From Paenibacillus selenitireducens (GTDB lineage Bacteria; Bacillota; Bacilli; Paenibacillales; Paenibacillaceae): a stretch of DNA of 64,000 nt. A program made the translations under genes and the position numbers. Shown in pieces: positions 48,809-57,559 of the stretch. Numbering within the stretch: position 1 is the stretch's first letter; each line of letters begins with the position of its first letter. The notes under the pieces were generated by a model. It saw nothing but the letters and a program-made list of their open reading frames with translations, was not told where the DNA came from and ran no database searches. The DNA is taken from positions 27 to 64,026 of the forward strand of contig NZ_MSZX01000017.1 in assembly GCF_002021565.1 (NCBI RefSeq), given 5' to 3'.

Positions 48809-49772
48809 TGAAGATGTAAGAGCAATATTAGCAATAGCAATAAATGAGGAGGCGTTTAGACTGGAGACGAATGAGATAGTTGAACAGGAAAAGGACTTTG
48901 GTTTTGCCCGGGTGTACGCTGTGGAGCTAAAATACAAGCAGTTACCGAAGCTGGACCGAAACATGCTTTACGAGAAGATGGAACTTTACACGGGTAAGGT
49001 TGATCGCGGAGAGCATCATCCGGATGCCGCGGGACTTGCTGTGTGGGAAGCGAACAATCAGGAAGATCAGAATTTACTGCATTTTTTTCATTTGAATTAT
49101 ATGGTTGAATTTACGGAAGGCGAAATGCCGGCGCAAACCAGCCTGATGGATACAGAAAGCCGCCCGGATACGGACTACGAGACTGCCATTCAGCAGTCCT
49201 GGCACTGGCAGGAAGCCGCTCAAGTCGTGAATGATTGCGAGCACTCGCTGTTGTTGATCGACATGATGGCATCGGGACTCGATCCCAAATCGCGGCTGCA
49301 GCTGTTCACCGGCTCGCTGCGGGCGGTGCTGGAAACGGCTCCTTGCGACGCCATCTATTTCCGGGAAAGCGACAAACTCGTCGAACCTAGCGCTTATCTG
49401 GCGGCGATTGAAGAAGGACAACTGTTATATGGTGCGCTGAACATTCGGTTTTATAATGTTGAAGGCACAGGCAGCGACCGCCCTGAAGGTCTGATGGATT
49501 CATTGGGACTCGCCGCGCTTGGCATTCCGGATGTTCAGTGTCATTATTACGATCTGGAGCCTGATGAAGTAGCCGGGAATTTGCTCAATATCGCCTATTA
49601 TTTATTCGACCGCGGTGACGTTATTGCCGACGGGGAAACAATCGGTTTCACCGAAGAGATGCGCTGGCGCTGCGAACACCAATATGGGCTGGCCGCACCG
49701 CACCGGGCTGTCATCGATATAGATCCGGGAGAACCTTATTATGCCGGCAGACAAGGCGCAGAGCAGTCGTAA
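48774..49772 (+). CDS. DUF4261-domain protein, start uncertain
   Basis: A 332-residue soluble acidic protein. The C-terminal half, from HWQEAAQVVNDCEHSLLLID through DMMASGLDPKSRLQLFTGSL and ALGIPDVQCHYYDLEPDEVA, fits the DUF4261 domain, of unknown function. The N-terminal half is not recognised. The only strong ribosome site (AAGGAGG at 48749) leads to an ATG at 48766 that is out of frame and stops after three codons. The native start may therefore have been damaged by a one-base change. The nominal start here is a TTG at 48774. Confidence 0.6.
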   Translation: MTAPIVRLFQADEDVRAILAIAINEEAFRLETNEIVEQEKDFGFARVYAVELKYKQLPKLDRNMLYEKMELYTGKVDRGEHHPDAAGLAVWEANNQEDQNLLHFFHLNYMVEFTEGEMPAQTSLMDTESRPDTDYETAIQQSWHWQEAAQVVNDCEHSLLLIDMMASGLDPKSRLQLFTGSLRAVLETAPCDAIYFRESDKLVEPSAYLAAIEEGQLLYGALNIRFYNVEGTGSDRPEGLMDSLGLAALGIPDVQCHYYDLEPDEVAGNLLNIAYYLFDRGDVIADGETIGFTEEMRWRCEHQYGLAAPHRAVIDIDPGEPYYAGRQGAEQS

Positions 49773-50138
49773 CCAGCAGTTACCCATCCACGATGCGGAT
49801 TATTCCCATTTAATGAACTGATTATTAACGACTAATTTTAAAGGATGCTTGTAGGTCAGTATTGTGTACGGTAATAGGTTTCTGGGGACACGATAGAGTA
49901 AAAGGGGGAACCTTAATCCTCCTCCCTTTGAAATTTCAAATACTGAATCTTGTTTATTTTTTAAGATGAAATTTCTGAACCACTGGTACGGTGCTTCATG
50001 ATGGAAAGGTTGTCCGTCGGGGTGGGAGAGTAGAAAAACCCCATTCTCCTCCGCGCCAAAGCTCCCCTATGTCATTCCGTTCCTGATTCCTATAGCTATG
50101 GTATTCCCTTAGTTCTTCGAGTACCGAAGAAGGAAGGG
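49773..50138. other. Non-coding stretch
   Basis: No gene of quality was found on either strand. A weak AAAGGG/CCCTTT pairing lies near 49902-49926. The sequence may be debris of the same accessory island. Confidence 0.5.
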
Positions 50139-50342
50139 CTACTTTCCGAACGGATTTTTTAGTTTTTGGCTGCGATGGTCGATTTCAATTGTTCCAGAAG
50201 AAAGCCCACCGCTTTTTTTATCACCTCGACTATTTTCCTTTTCCAACTTGCCTAGAAAATCGACAATGTGAAGAGGTTTGATGTCCTTAATTGGTATATG
50301 TTGAAAAGCAGGAAGAATTAATTTTACCAATGATAGGGTTGT
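50139..50342 (-). pseudogene. Tyrosine recombinase (integrase) core-binding remnant
   Basis: Minus-strand codons read LVKLILPAFQHIPIKDIKPL, then HIVDFLGKLEKENSRGD and GGLSSGTIE. This is the SAM-like core-binding domain of phage-type integrases, which normally reads ILPAFGH..L..IKP.HI..FL...GGLSSGTI. No catalytic domain follows and there is no start codon, so it is a relic. Its left end runs into unrelated sequence. Confidence 0.65.
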
Positions 50343-50360
50343 TGACTTCGTAGTCAACAA
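50339..50360. promoter_or_regulatory. TetR operator 1
   Basis: A perfect inverted repeat, TTGTTGACT-TCGT-AGTCAACAA. It overlaps the -35 (TTGACT, 50342) and spacer of a promoter whose -10 is TAAAGT (50365), 17 nt away. The predicted transcript start coincides with the tetR ATG at 50377, so the message may be leaderless. The site fits autorepression. Confidence 0.7.
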
Positions 50361-50376
50361 TTGATAAAGTAAGTGT

Positions 50377-50952
50377 ATGAGTAGACCAAGAGAATTTGAT
50401 GTTGATCGTGTGTTGCACCAGTCTATGGAAGTATTCTGGAACAAGGGATTCAAGTCAACCTCCTATGAGGATCTAACTCGCACGACGGGGGTTAAGAAGC
50501 AAAGTTTGTATTGTATATTTAACGACAAGCGAGCGTTGTTCTTGAAGGCGTTAGTACACTATCGTGAACAATATATAGAGATACTTGAAAAGTTGGAAGC
50601 GCAGGAAATGTCTCCAGTGGACAAGCTGGAGTCTTTACGCGACTCTCTGCTGAACGAAGAAGCCACTTACCGAGGTTGCCTGATGGTAAATTCCGCTCTG
50701 GAGTTCGGAACAGAAGATGATCAGGTCACACGCGAAATAGAGCTGATGTTCGCTGAAGCCGAACAAATACTGGAGAAAATCGTCATCAGCGGCCAGGAAC
50801 AGCAGTTGATTACGACCCGTTTTTCCAGCAGAGAGCTTGCATCTTATCTGAACAACGCTATTCTCGGCACGCGAATTCAGGAGAAATCCGGTGCGTCCAG
50901 GGAACAGATCAAGGCAGTCTTACGCGTGTCTTTTTCAATGATTTTGCCTTGA
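50377..50952 (+). CDS. TetR/AcrR family regulator
   Basis: A 191-residue repressor. The N-terminal helix-turn-helix is TSYEDLTRTTGVKKQSLYCIF, followed by NDKRALFLKAL. The C-terminal two-thirds is a helical ligand-binding domain of the AcrR type (EEATYRGCLMVNSALEF). Inverted repeats of the same design lie upstream of it and twice upstream of the Old Yellow Enzyme gene, so both are probably its targets. No Shine-Dalgarno sequence precedes the ATG. The last 19 codons lie in a 123-bp tandem duplication. Confidence 0.9.
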   Translation: MSRPREFDVDRVLHQSMEVFWNKGFKSTSYEDLTRTTGVKKQSLYCIFNDKRALFLKALVHYREQYIEILEKLEAQEMSPVDKLESLRDSLLNEEATYRGCLMVNSALEFGTEDDQVTREIELMFAEAEQILEKIVISGQEQQLITTRFSSRELASYLNNAILGTRIQEKSGASREQIKAVLRVSFSMILP

Positions 50953-50962
50953 TCTTTTTTTT
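50907..50962 (+). terminator. tetR terminator, copy 1
   Basis: GATCAAGGCA and TGCCTTGATC form a ten-pair stem, then eight Ts. The 5' arm lies inside the tetR coding sequence. Confidence 0.8.
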
Positions 50963-50968
50963 GCCAAG

Positions 50969-50990
50969 TTATTGACTGTATAGTCAATAA
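50969..50990. promoter_or_regulatory. TetR operator 2
   Basis: TTATTGACT-GTAT-AGTCAATAA, the same architecture as operator 1 with two symmetric base changes. It contains a TTGACT that could be a -35. Confidence 0.7.
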
Positions 50991-51029
50991 AGCGTCATTA
51001 CTGGGAAGAGTAGACCAGTCCAGGGAACA

Positions 51030-51085
51030 GATCAAGGCAGTCTAACTCGTGTCTTTTTCAATGATTTCGCCTTGATCTTTTTTTT
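51030..51085 (+). terminator. tetR terminator, copy 2
   Basis: GATCAAGGC and GCCTTGATC with eight Ts. It stands between operator 2 and operator 3. Confidence 0.75.
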
Positions 51086-51091
51086 GCCAAG

Positions 51092-51113
51092 TTATTGACT
51101 GTATAGTCAATAA
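51092..51113. promoter_or_regulatory. TetR operator 3
   Basis: Identical to operator 2. It is the copy nearest the Old Yellow Enzyme gene and contains TTGACT. Confidence 0.7.
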
Positions 51114-51285
51114 AGCGTCATCACTGGGAAGAGTAGATCACCATTACTACATTAAAGGAGGTGTTGTATATCGAGATTCATTTTGGGCAAAGTTTGAATT
51201 GAAGTAAAACTGATCTTAAACGCAGGCACACGGTCTGTGATACTACTTAAGTTTTTTATATAAAACATTAAATTTGGAGGCTATT

Positions 51286-52326
51286 ATGAACCATACTCAA
51301 TCCGTAGAACCCTTGTATAAATCTTTTGAATTAGGCAACTTGAAATTATCTAATCGTATCGTGATGGCACCGATGACCCGTCAATTTTCTCCGGATGGTG
51401 TGCCTGGTGCAAATGTAGCTGCCTACTACCGCCGCAGAGCTGAGAATGGTGTGGGACTTATTGTGACCGAAGGAACGGTGATCAATCACCCGGACGCGTC
51501 CAATCAAGCCGATGTTCCGCACTTTTATGGTGAAGCTGCACTAAACGGCTGGGCAAATGTGGTGACTGAGGTACATGAGGCAGGCGGAAAGATCATCCCA
51601 CAATTGTGGCATATGGGAACACGAGGCCAAGTTGGTGATTATTCGGAAGCGGAAATTGCAGAGATCGTCCAAGCCTTCGCACAGGCAGCAGCGGAAGCCA
51701 AGCGAATTGGGTTCGATGGTATTGAGCTACATGGTGCTCATGGATATTTGATCGATCAATTCTTCTGGGAAAAAACCAATCAGCGTACTGATCGTTATGG
51801 CGGTAATATGCTTGCACGCACACGCTTTGCAGTGGAGGTCATCGAGGCCTGCCGTCAGGCCGTTGGACCAGAATTCCCGATTGTACTGCGTTTATCACAA
51901 TGGAAAGGAAGCGATTATACAGCGAAGTTGGTTGAAATGCCGGCACAGCTGGAGCAGTTCCTGGCGCAACTGGTTGATGCGGGCGTAGATATTTTCCACT
52001 GTTCCACTCGCCGTTTCTGGGAGCCTGAATTCGAGGGCTCTGAGCTGAATCTTGCCGGCTGGACCAAAAAGCTAACAGGCAAACCGACCATTACGGTTGG
52101 GTCCGTTGGCCTTGACAGTGAATTTATGAGTGTTTTCACCGAAGGAAAGGGAGCAAACCATGTTGGGATTGATGGATTAATCCAAAAGCTCGAACGAGAA
52201 GAGTTTGACTTGGTGGCCATAGGCCGTGCCCTGTTGGTTGATCCTGATTGGGTAGCCAAAATTCGTGACGGCCGGACGGATGAGCTGATTCCTTTTACGA
52301 CGGAGGCACTAAAGACACTTAACTAA
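51286..52326 (+). CDS. NADH:flavin oxidoreductase, Old Yellow Enzyme family
   Basis: A 346-residue FMN-dependent ene-reductase-type TIM barrel. LSNRIVMAPMTRQFSPDG is the FMN-binding start. IIPQLWHMGTRGQ and GIELHGAHGYLIDQFFW are signature strands, and His-Gly-Ala-His places the substrate-binding pair. TDRYGGNMLAR and FDLVAIGRALLVDPDW complete the set. Such enzymes reduce electrophilic alkenes and are often induced by them, which fits control by the upstream TetR. TTTGGAGGCTATT precedes the ATG at 51286. Confidence 0.93.
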   Translation: MNHTQSVEPLYKSFELGNLKLSNRIVMAPMTRQFSPDGVPGANVAAYYRRRAENGVGLIVTEGTVINHPDASNQADVPHFYGEAALNGWANVVTEVHEAGGKIIPQLWHMGTRGQVGDYSEAEIAEIVQAFAQAAAEAKRIGFDGIELHGAHGYLIDQFFWEKTNQRTDRYGGNMLARTRFAVEVIEACRQAVGPEFPIVLRLSQWKGSDYTAKLVEMPAQLEQFLAQLVDAGVDIFHCSTRRFWEPEFEGSELNLAGWTKKLTGKPTITVGSVGLDSEFMSVFTEGKGANHVGIDGLIQKLEREEFDLVAIGRALLVDPDWVAKIRDGRTDELIPFTTEALKTLN

Positions 52327-52352
52327 TTCTTATAGCAACTCATGCATGATAC

Positions 52353-52394
52353 AAGCAGTGACAGACCAGAATTTTGGGTCTGCACTGCTTTTTT
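52353..52394 (+). terminator. Terminator after the Old Yellow Enzyme gene
   Basis: AAGCAGTG and CAGACC pair with GGGTCTG and CACTGCTT, then Ts. Confidence 0.85.
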
Positions 52395-52499
52395 AGCAAA
52401 CTCACTTAAGAATAAACAGTCACGTTAGCCAAAAGAGGGATTCGGTTAGATGCAGATAGTTATATGACTTATAAGCAACAGGAAGAATAAAACAGAAAA

Positions 52500-52525
52500 A
52501 CGTGTCACCCATCTTAGTGACACGT
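52500..52525 (-). terminator. Terminator of the monooxygenase gene
   Basis: ACGTGTCAC pairs with GTGACACGT. On the minus strand the stem runs into TTTTT, eight bases past the stop codon. Confidence 0.85.
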
Positions 52526-52533
52526 CAGTATTA

Positions 52534-53595
52534 CTATGCCTTTAGCAATTCAGGATTTTGAGATTGTGTTTGAATAGCAGTTGTAACTGGTCGGCGTTCT
52601 TGTTCATATTGTTCAAATGCCTCAGTAATCGTCTCACATGAAGCTAATGCATCAGCGATTGCTTCAGCATCTTGAATAGCAGAGTTTGCACCTTGACCTA
52701 GCGTTGGCAACATTGCATGTGCTGAATCACCAAGTAATGTAATACGTCTTGTACTCCATTTCTCAAGTGGTTGTCTAAAATATAACGCGCGAGACATTAC
52801 TGGATATTCGAATGAATCAAATAATCGCACAAATCCTTCTTCAAAATGTCCTACGTGTGATAGAATTAGCTCTTTATCTACAGGTTTTGACCATGATGCA
52901 TCTTGCGTCGGATAGATCATATCTAATGCAACACCATTGGCGACTGGAATAAGGAACGCAATTATATCACCCTCTTGGTACATGACAACACGTTTTTCTT
53001 CCACCAGATGTTTGGTTTCCTCATAACTGAAAATAGTACGAATTGAATGGGCCCCACAAAAGATCGGTTCATCATTACTAAAGATTTTACGTGTATTTGA
53101 GTGAATACCGTCCGCTGCAATCACGACATCTGCCTGTACAACTTTCCCATTTGTAAACCGAATCTCTACATGATCTTCATGCTCAATCATAGACTCACAT
53201 TTATGATCTAAATGAATATATTCACTTGATAACGGTGTTAATAGGGTATCTAATAAATGTGCACGATGGATAACACGTGGCTTGTACCCTTCTAAACTAT
53301 CTAAAGTCAATAAATCTAATCCACTTTTCGGGCCATCTGCTATTAATTCACCTTTTGCTGTTAACATATCAAGTTTTTTAACAGTTTTCCCTTTTTCTTC
53401 ACATAACTCGCCTAAACCCCATTTATATAATAAATGTTGCGTTGGTGGATGCATAACAATTCCAGCACCTACTTCAGTTAACTCTGGTGCTTGCTCATAT
53501 ATATGCGCTTGAATACCACGTTTGTATAACGCTGTTGCTGTTGCTGCTCCGCCAAGCCCACCGCCAATAATAACTACCTTTAAATCATCCTTCAT
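52534..53595 (-). CDS. FAD-dependent monooxygenase
   Basis: A 353-residue group A flavoprotein hydroxylase related to salicylate/aromatic monooxygenases. VVIIGGGLGGAATATALYKRG is the FAD Rossmann motif. DVVIAADGIHSNTRK is the DG motif and LLGDSAHAMLPTLGQGANSA the GD motif. The substrate is unknown, but the layout next to a TetR suggests oxidation of a xenobiotic or antibiotic. GGGAGTGTAGCTAAT precedes the start. Base composition is AT-richer than that of neighbouring genes outside this pair. Confidence 0.9.
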   Translation of the reverse strand: MKDDLKVVIIGGGLGGAATATALYKRGIQAHIYEQAPELTEVGAGIVMHPPTQHLLYKWGLGELCEEKGKTVKKLDMLTAKGELIADGPKSGLDLLTLDSLEGYKPRVIHRAHLLDTLLTPLSSEYIHLDHKCESMIEHEDHVEIRFTNGKVVQADVVIAADGIHSNTRKIFSNDEPIFCGAHSIRTIFSYEETKHLVEEKRVVMYQEGDIIAFLIPVANGVALDMIYPTQDASWSKPVDKELILSHVGHFEEGFVRLFDSFEYPVMSRALYFRQPLEKWSTRRITLLGDSAHAMLPTLGQGANSAIQDAEAIADALASCETITEAFEQYEQERRPVTTAIQTQSQNPELLKA

Positions 53596-53635
53596 ATTAG
53601 CTACACTCCCTTAAAATATACTTAACAGCCTGTTT

Positions 53636-53649
53636 TATACACGTGTATA
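53636..53649. promoter_or_regulatory. Palindrome TATACACGTGTATA in the divergent promoter
   Basis: A perfect 14-bp palindrome between the monooxygenase and its TetR neighbour. A second, looser AT-rich inverted pattern lies near 53663-53698. Either could be the TetR operator. Confidence 0.55.
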
Positions 53650-53755
53650 TTTTTTTGTACTGCTATAGTTTATATGTTATAGTGTATAACTTATATAGGC
53701 AACGAACAGTATTTCGAAAATGTCGATTAACTAGACACGAAGGAGATTTTGCTGA

Positions 53756-54313
53756 ATGGATAACAAAAAGAAAGAAGACTTACGCGTCATGAGAACTAGA
53801 AAACTCTTAGTTCAATCATTATTTACTTTACTAGAACGTCATTCATTTCATACTATTTCTGTAAAGGAAATTTGTGAAGAAGCTATGGTTCATCGCACAA
53901 CGTTTTATACGCATTTTGATGATAAATATGATTTAATGGCTTATGGATTACAAAATATAGCCAAGGAATTTCAATTTATTGAGGGTAATATTCGTGAAAA
54001 CCTGATTAAATTATTCAATATGTCATTGAAGTACAAAGCACTTTTTTCACAATTGTTAACAGAAGAAAAAGATTCTTTAAGGTATATCATTATGAAAGAG
54101 ATGAATAAAGGGGTTAAAAATGTTATTCAAGATCAAAATAGTAATCAAAGCCTATCATTCTCTTCAGAGATCGCTTTAGCTGCCTTTTCCGGGGCATCAT
54201 TAGGCGTACTCAATTGGTGGGTGAATGAAGGAAGTAATATTAGTGAGCAAGAAGCAAATGAGGAAATGAAAAAAATATTTAATTGGGATTATATAGAAAA
54301 AACTTTAAAATGA
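53756..54313 (+). CDS. TetR family regulator
   Basis: A 185-residue regulator. Its helix-turn-helix is ISVKEICEEAMVHRTTFYTHF, followed by DDKYDLMAYGL, typical of the DhaS-like/TetR_C_33 branch. It is transcribed divergently from the monooxygenase over a 160-bp gap and probably controls it. GAAGGAGATTTTGCTGA precedes the ATG. It is AT-rich like its partner. Confidence 0.9.
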   Translation: MDNKKKEDLRVMRTRKLLVQSLFTLLERHSFHTISVKEICEEAMVHRTTFYTHFDDKYDLMAYGLQNIAKEFQFIEGNIRENLIKLFNMSLKYKALFSQLLTEEKDSLRYIIMKEMNKGVKNVIQDQNSNQSLSFSSEIALAAFSGASLGVLNWWVNEGSNISEQEANEEMKKIFNWDYIEKTLK

Positions 54314-54504
54314 ACTTATTCAAATAAAATCGGGCGTAATTGTGGAGTAAACGGAAAAGAATAATATTGATATTTGATACCTTCTCATATTCTAGATATA
54401 ATCATATTAAGAACAAGTATTCGGGAGAGGTTCATATTGCAAAAGTTACTTGTCCTGACAGCCTCAAATACTAGTAGTAGGCTTTGAAAACATAGGAGGA
54501 TTAC

Positions 54505-55074
54505 ATGTCCTGGAGCAAATTGAAGCAACAACTGGAGAGTTTTCTCTGTCCAGCGTTATATGGAAGGGTTGAATACCGCGCAACCGGTTACCGCTATTTA
54601 CCTGATAAATCAGGGATTTGTTATATTGCCGTAGATAAAAAGAACGTACTCAATATGAGTGATATAACTACCTTAATCAGATGGTATCAGACGGAGCTGG
54701 AAATTAAGAATGATTCAGATATCCAAATTCCTATCAACAATGAAGAAATTGAAGCGGTCAGAAAAGAAACCAAGGGGACAGTTCCGGAGGATCGTCTAAA
54801 AGTAATTGCAAGAAGTAGAAAAATATCAGGATATGCAAAGGAGATTTTGTCAGCTCAGGCATCATTAAGTAAATCAAATTTTATCGTTGTAGCTACTAAG
54901 TTTTTATCTATTTCTATAGAGGAAAGCATAGAGAGCAATGATATCTTATTGAATATTCTAGCTTTGGTGGACAGACGGGTAGGAAAAAAACGAATTTTAA
55001 ACATGACCGAGAAGATGAAGTTAAAGCATCCAATTGTGCAGTATTTTTATGAACTACGGCGTAGTACGTTATGA
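54505..55074 (+). CDS. SF0329-like conserved hypothetical protein
   Basis: A 189-residue soluble protein beginning MSWSKLKQQLESFLCPALYG, with GRVEYRATGYRYLPDKSG and a C-terminal ALVDRRVGKKRIL. I recognise the opening from proteins annotated as the SF0329 family, whose function is unknown. ATAGGAGGATTAC precedes the ATG. It is a single gene ended by a terminator, next to the AT-rich cassette. Confidence 0.7.
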   Translation: MSWSKLKQQLESFLCPALYGRVEYRATGYRYLPDKSGICYIAVDKKNVLNMSDITTLIRWYQTELEIKNDSDIQIPINNEEIEAVRKETKGTVPEDRLKVIARSRKISGYAKEILSAQASLSKSNFIVVATKFLSISIEESIESNDILLNILALVDRRVGKKRILNMTEKMKLKHPIVQYFYELRRSTL

Positions 55075-55138
55075 AAATAAATAACTCATTTACCTCCAAT
55101 CGAGAGCCCTTCAAAATGAATACAGTATCTATAAAATG

Positions 55139-55167
55139 AAACCCAGTGCCTTAATGGTACTGGGTTT
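55139..55167 (+). terminator. Terminator after the SF0329-like gene
   Basis: AAACCCAGT pairs with ACTGGGTTT, followed by GTTGT. It lies 65 bp after the stop. Confidence 0.7.
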
Positions 55168-55274
55168 GTTGTATTATGAAAGAAAAGTAAAGTGAGATGA
55201 GTCTGTTGTTGTACGCTGGTAAACAAATAGAAACTTTTTTTGAACTGTGCAATTAAGTAGAGCAAATAAAAGGC

Positions 55275-55304
55275 GAAGGCGGCCATAGGACGGGCCGCCT
55301 CTTC
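55275..55304 (-). terminator. Terminator of the rhamnosidase gene
   Basis: AGGCGGCC pairs with GGCCGCCT. On the minus strand it leads into CGCCTTTTATTTG, ten bases past the stop. Confidence 0.75.
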
Positions 55305-55313
55305 GTATTATTA

Positions 55314-57509
55314 TCAGGTTTGGATAAGAAGGACACCCTTCGGAAGTGACAGATTAGTCTCGCCATTCTTATAGGAGAAGTTGACTCGTCCAGCTGGGAT
55401 TTGAAACTCCAGTTCAATTTGTTTGAGTGATTTTGGAATTTGTGGTTGAAAGGACACTGTTTTCCATCCCGGGGCTGCGGGCTTCAAGCCGATCACTTCC
55501 TCGATAAGTAATGGAATAGGGGCGCTTGCCCATGGATGGCATAGGCTTGTATTCCACTTCAAATCCTTCGACCAAGCTTCGAAACATGCAGTTGCGCCTT
55601 CTTTAACCATATTGCCCCAGGAGTGTAGATTTTCTGAACGAATAAGCTCATAAACAAATTCATGTTCTCCTACAAGAGCAAGTGCTTTCAGTACAAAATA
55701 TGCCATATAGACACCGCAGTTCAACCGCTTTGTGCGTAGGAATTCGATGGATTCTGCCTGGTCTTTCTCATCCGTTAAACCGAATAAAAGTGGGAGTGCA
55801 TTCGCATGAAGTGACGAATGCTTGGAGCCCTCAGCATCTATAAATAGTCTTGTTTCTTCATTTCGGAATACCTTGAGAAAGGCGTTCCGAAATGCTGCTA
55901 AACGCTCTTCAGATATTGTTTTCTCTATTAAACCAAGTATATCCTCTAACTCTCCAATAACGCTCATTGCCCCATAATAGAATGCATTGATGACGTTATG
56001 ACAGCCTGGACCAAGCGGATTTTCCAGCTGAAAATCGTAACCATCACGCAGTCCCTCTGGCCAATCGACGAGGTTCCATTTGTCGGATACTTGTGTAAGC
56101 AAGCCGTCATTTCTGCGGTACTTGTCAAAATGCCTAATAATGCCCGCTGCTACTGGTAACATTTCACTGACAAACGCTTTGTCACCGCTTTGCTTGTAAT
56201 ATTCGAGAAGCTGCATCGGCCATTGCAGAGAATAGTCAGCAATTTCCTGCATGAAATGGCCGGGAGCTACTGCCATTAATCCTGGACATGTTCGTGCAGA
56301 CAAGGAAAAATCATAAAGCGATTTGCGAAATAGCCTTAAATCGCCCGACAAATAGACGTGTGCATGGGCAATCACCGTATTGTCTCCTAAATATTGTCCT
56401 TTCTCACGGGATGGACAATCGACATAATTTTCTTGTGAGCCATACTTGACCCCGTTGCGGCAAATGGACCAAATTTCATTCAACATGGGATCGGAAGATT
56501 CGAACAGACAAGCTTCCTCATCAAGCGGGTAATGGCGTACTAATGCTGCGAAGCTGTCCGTATTCAGAGTCATACTTGGTGGAGCCAATACCTCAACATA
56601 ACGAAACGCTTTATAATCATAAAAATCCAGTTCGTCTTCCTGACCGGAAAGAGTCCAAATCTCCTTATAGATACAATTGCATCGCAGCTCGTAACGAACA
56701 CGTCCGCTGTCCTGCAGTTCTTCACCACATCGAATCTCAATGGTTTGTCCTTCGGAACCATGCGCTCTCATTGTAAATTGGCCTGTTATTTCTTTGCCAA
56801 AATCGAGTAGAAAGCCCTCGCCTTCAATAGATATAATTCGACTGGGTTTAATAGTGTATACCGACAATGGAGGGGTAGGCTGAAGAAATAATCGATGATC
56901 ATTGTAATGGTGAACAACGGGGTGATCCCATTCTGAGTCATCAAAGAGAGCTTCTTTCCAGCCATTTTGCTTCAAGCGATTGTCTATATTTTCTAAAAAC
57001 TGAGTGTTGTATCCAATGATTCCGCCATTTCCGTATTCAAGTGCCCTGTGCAACTTCCAGTTGGAATCAGTTGCGGCTGTCAATTTCCCGTTCACGCTTA
57101 GCTCGGCGATTAGACCTTGGCGATAATCGCCGCTGTTGAAGGCTCGGCAAATTAGCCCTTGATAATAGACGTGAACAGCCATTACGTTTAATCCTTCTGT
57201 TAAATATGCAGCAACGTCGTACTGGTTATAGGGATAGTGGTCATAAGGGCCTTGTGCTGGACCTTGCCCGACAAAAATACCGTTTACATATAGCTTATAG
57301 TAGTCATCCGCTGTGATATCCAGAATTGCTCTTTCAATATGAGCAGAGTTTAAGCAAAATGTTTTTCTTACTAGTATATGGTGATTTATTAAATTTTCCT
57401 TGTGCTCTGGCAATGTCTTAACTATTGTTTCTTTGTGAAAAGGTTCGATAGGTTGTAATTCTTCAAATGCCTTATCCATAATCCAAGAGGCTGACCAATT
57501 TTTTTTCAA
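55314..57509 (-). CDS. Alpha-L-rhamnosidase-like glycoside hydrolase (GH78 type)
   Basis: A 731-residue intracellular protein with the multi-domain plan of bacterial GH78. Beta domains contain YYKLYVNGIFVGQGPAQGP and LLDFGKEITGQF. The (alpha/alpha)6 barrel shows YVDCPSREKGQYLGDNTVI, where DCPSRE and the following acid match the GH78 active site, and DKWNLVDWPEG. A C-terminal beta domain ends it. It would release rhamnose or a similar deoxysugar from imported oligosaccharides. The TTG start follows AAAGGAG at 7 nt. It is the second gene after the binding protein. Confidence 0.85.
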   Translation of the reverse strand: MKKNWSASWIMDKAFEELQPIEPFHKETIVKTLPEHKENLINHHILVRKTFCLNSAHIERAILDITADDYYKLYVNGIFVGQGPAQGPYDHYPYNQYDVAAYLTEGLNVMAVHVYYQGLICRAFNSGDYRQGLIAELSVNGKLTAATDSNWKLHRALEYGNGGIIGYNTQFLENIDNRLKQNGWKEALFDDSEWDHPVVHHYNDHRLFLQPTPPLSVYTIKPSRIISIEGEGFLLDFGKEITGQFTMRAHGSEGQTIEIRCGEELQDSGRVRYELRCNCIYKEIWTLSGQEDELDFYDYKAFRYVEVLAPPSMTLNTDSFAALVRHYPLDEEACLFESSDPMLNEIWSICRNGVKYGSQENYVDCPSREKGQYLGDNTVIAHAHVYLSGDLRLFRKSLYDFSLSARTCPGLMAVAPGHFMQEIADYSLQWPMQLLEYYKQSGDKAFVSEMLPVAAGIIRHFDKYRRNDGLLTQVSDKWNLVDWPEGLRDGYDFQLENPLGPGCHNVINAFYYGAMSVIGELEDILGLIEKTISEERLAAFRNAFLKVFRNEETRLFIDAEGSKHSSLHANALPLLFGLTDEKDQAESIEFLRTKRLNCGVYMAYFVLKALALVGEHEFVYELIRSENLHSWGNMVKEGATACFEAWSKDLKWNTSLCHPWASAPIPLLIEEVIGLKPAAPGWKTVSFQPQIPKSLKQIELEFQIPAGRVNFSYKNGETNLSLPKGVLLIQT

Positions 57510-57559
57510 TTTCCTGCTCCTTTTTTAGAAATGATTTTAATTGTTACAATGTAAATAAC

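Larger units (their letters stand above)
50895..51017. repeat. 123-bp tandem duplication, copy 1
   Basis: This unit covers the end of tetR, its terminator and an operator. It matches the following 123 bp nearly perfectly. Confidence 0.92.
51018..51138. repeat. 123-bp tandem duplication, copy 2
   Basis: Second copy of the unit, including a non-coding ghost of the tetR 3' end, a second terminator and a third operator. Only a handful of substitutions separate the copies, so the duplication is recent. Confidence 0.92.

Noticed and set aside
51154-51205. AAAGGAGGTG followed by a 13-codon frame in the leader of the Old Yellow Enzyme gene
   Set aside because: The spacing to the GTG/TTG is too short for a good start and the peptide has no regulatory features. 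It may be a relic of a deleted gene.
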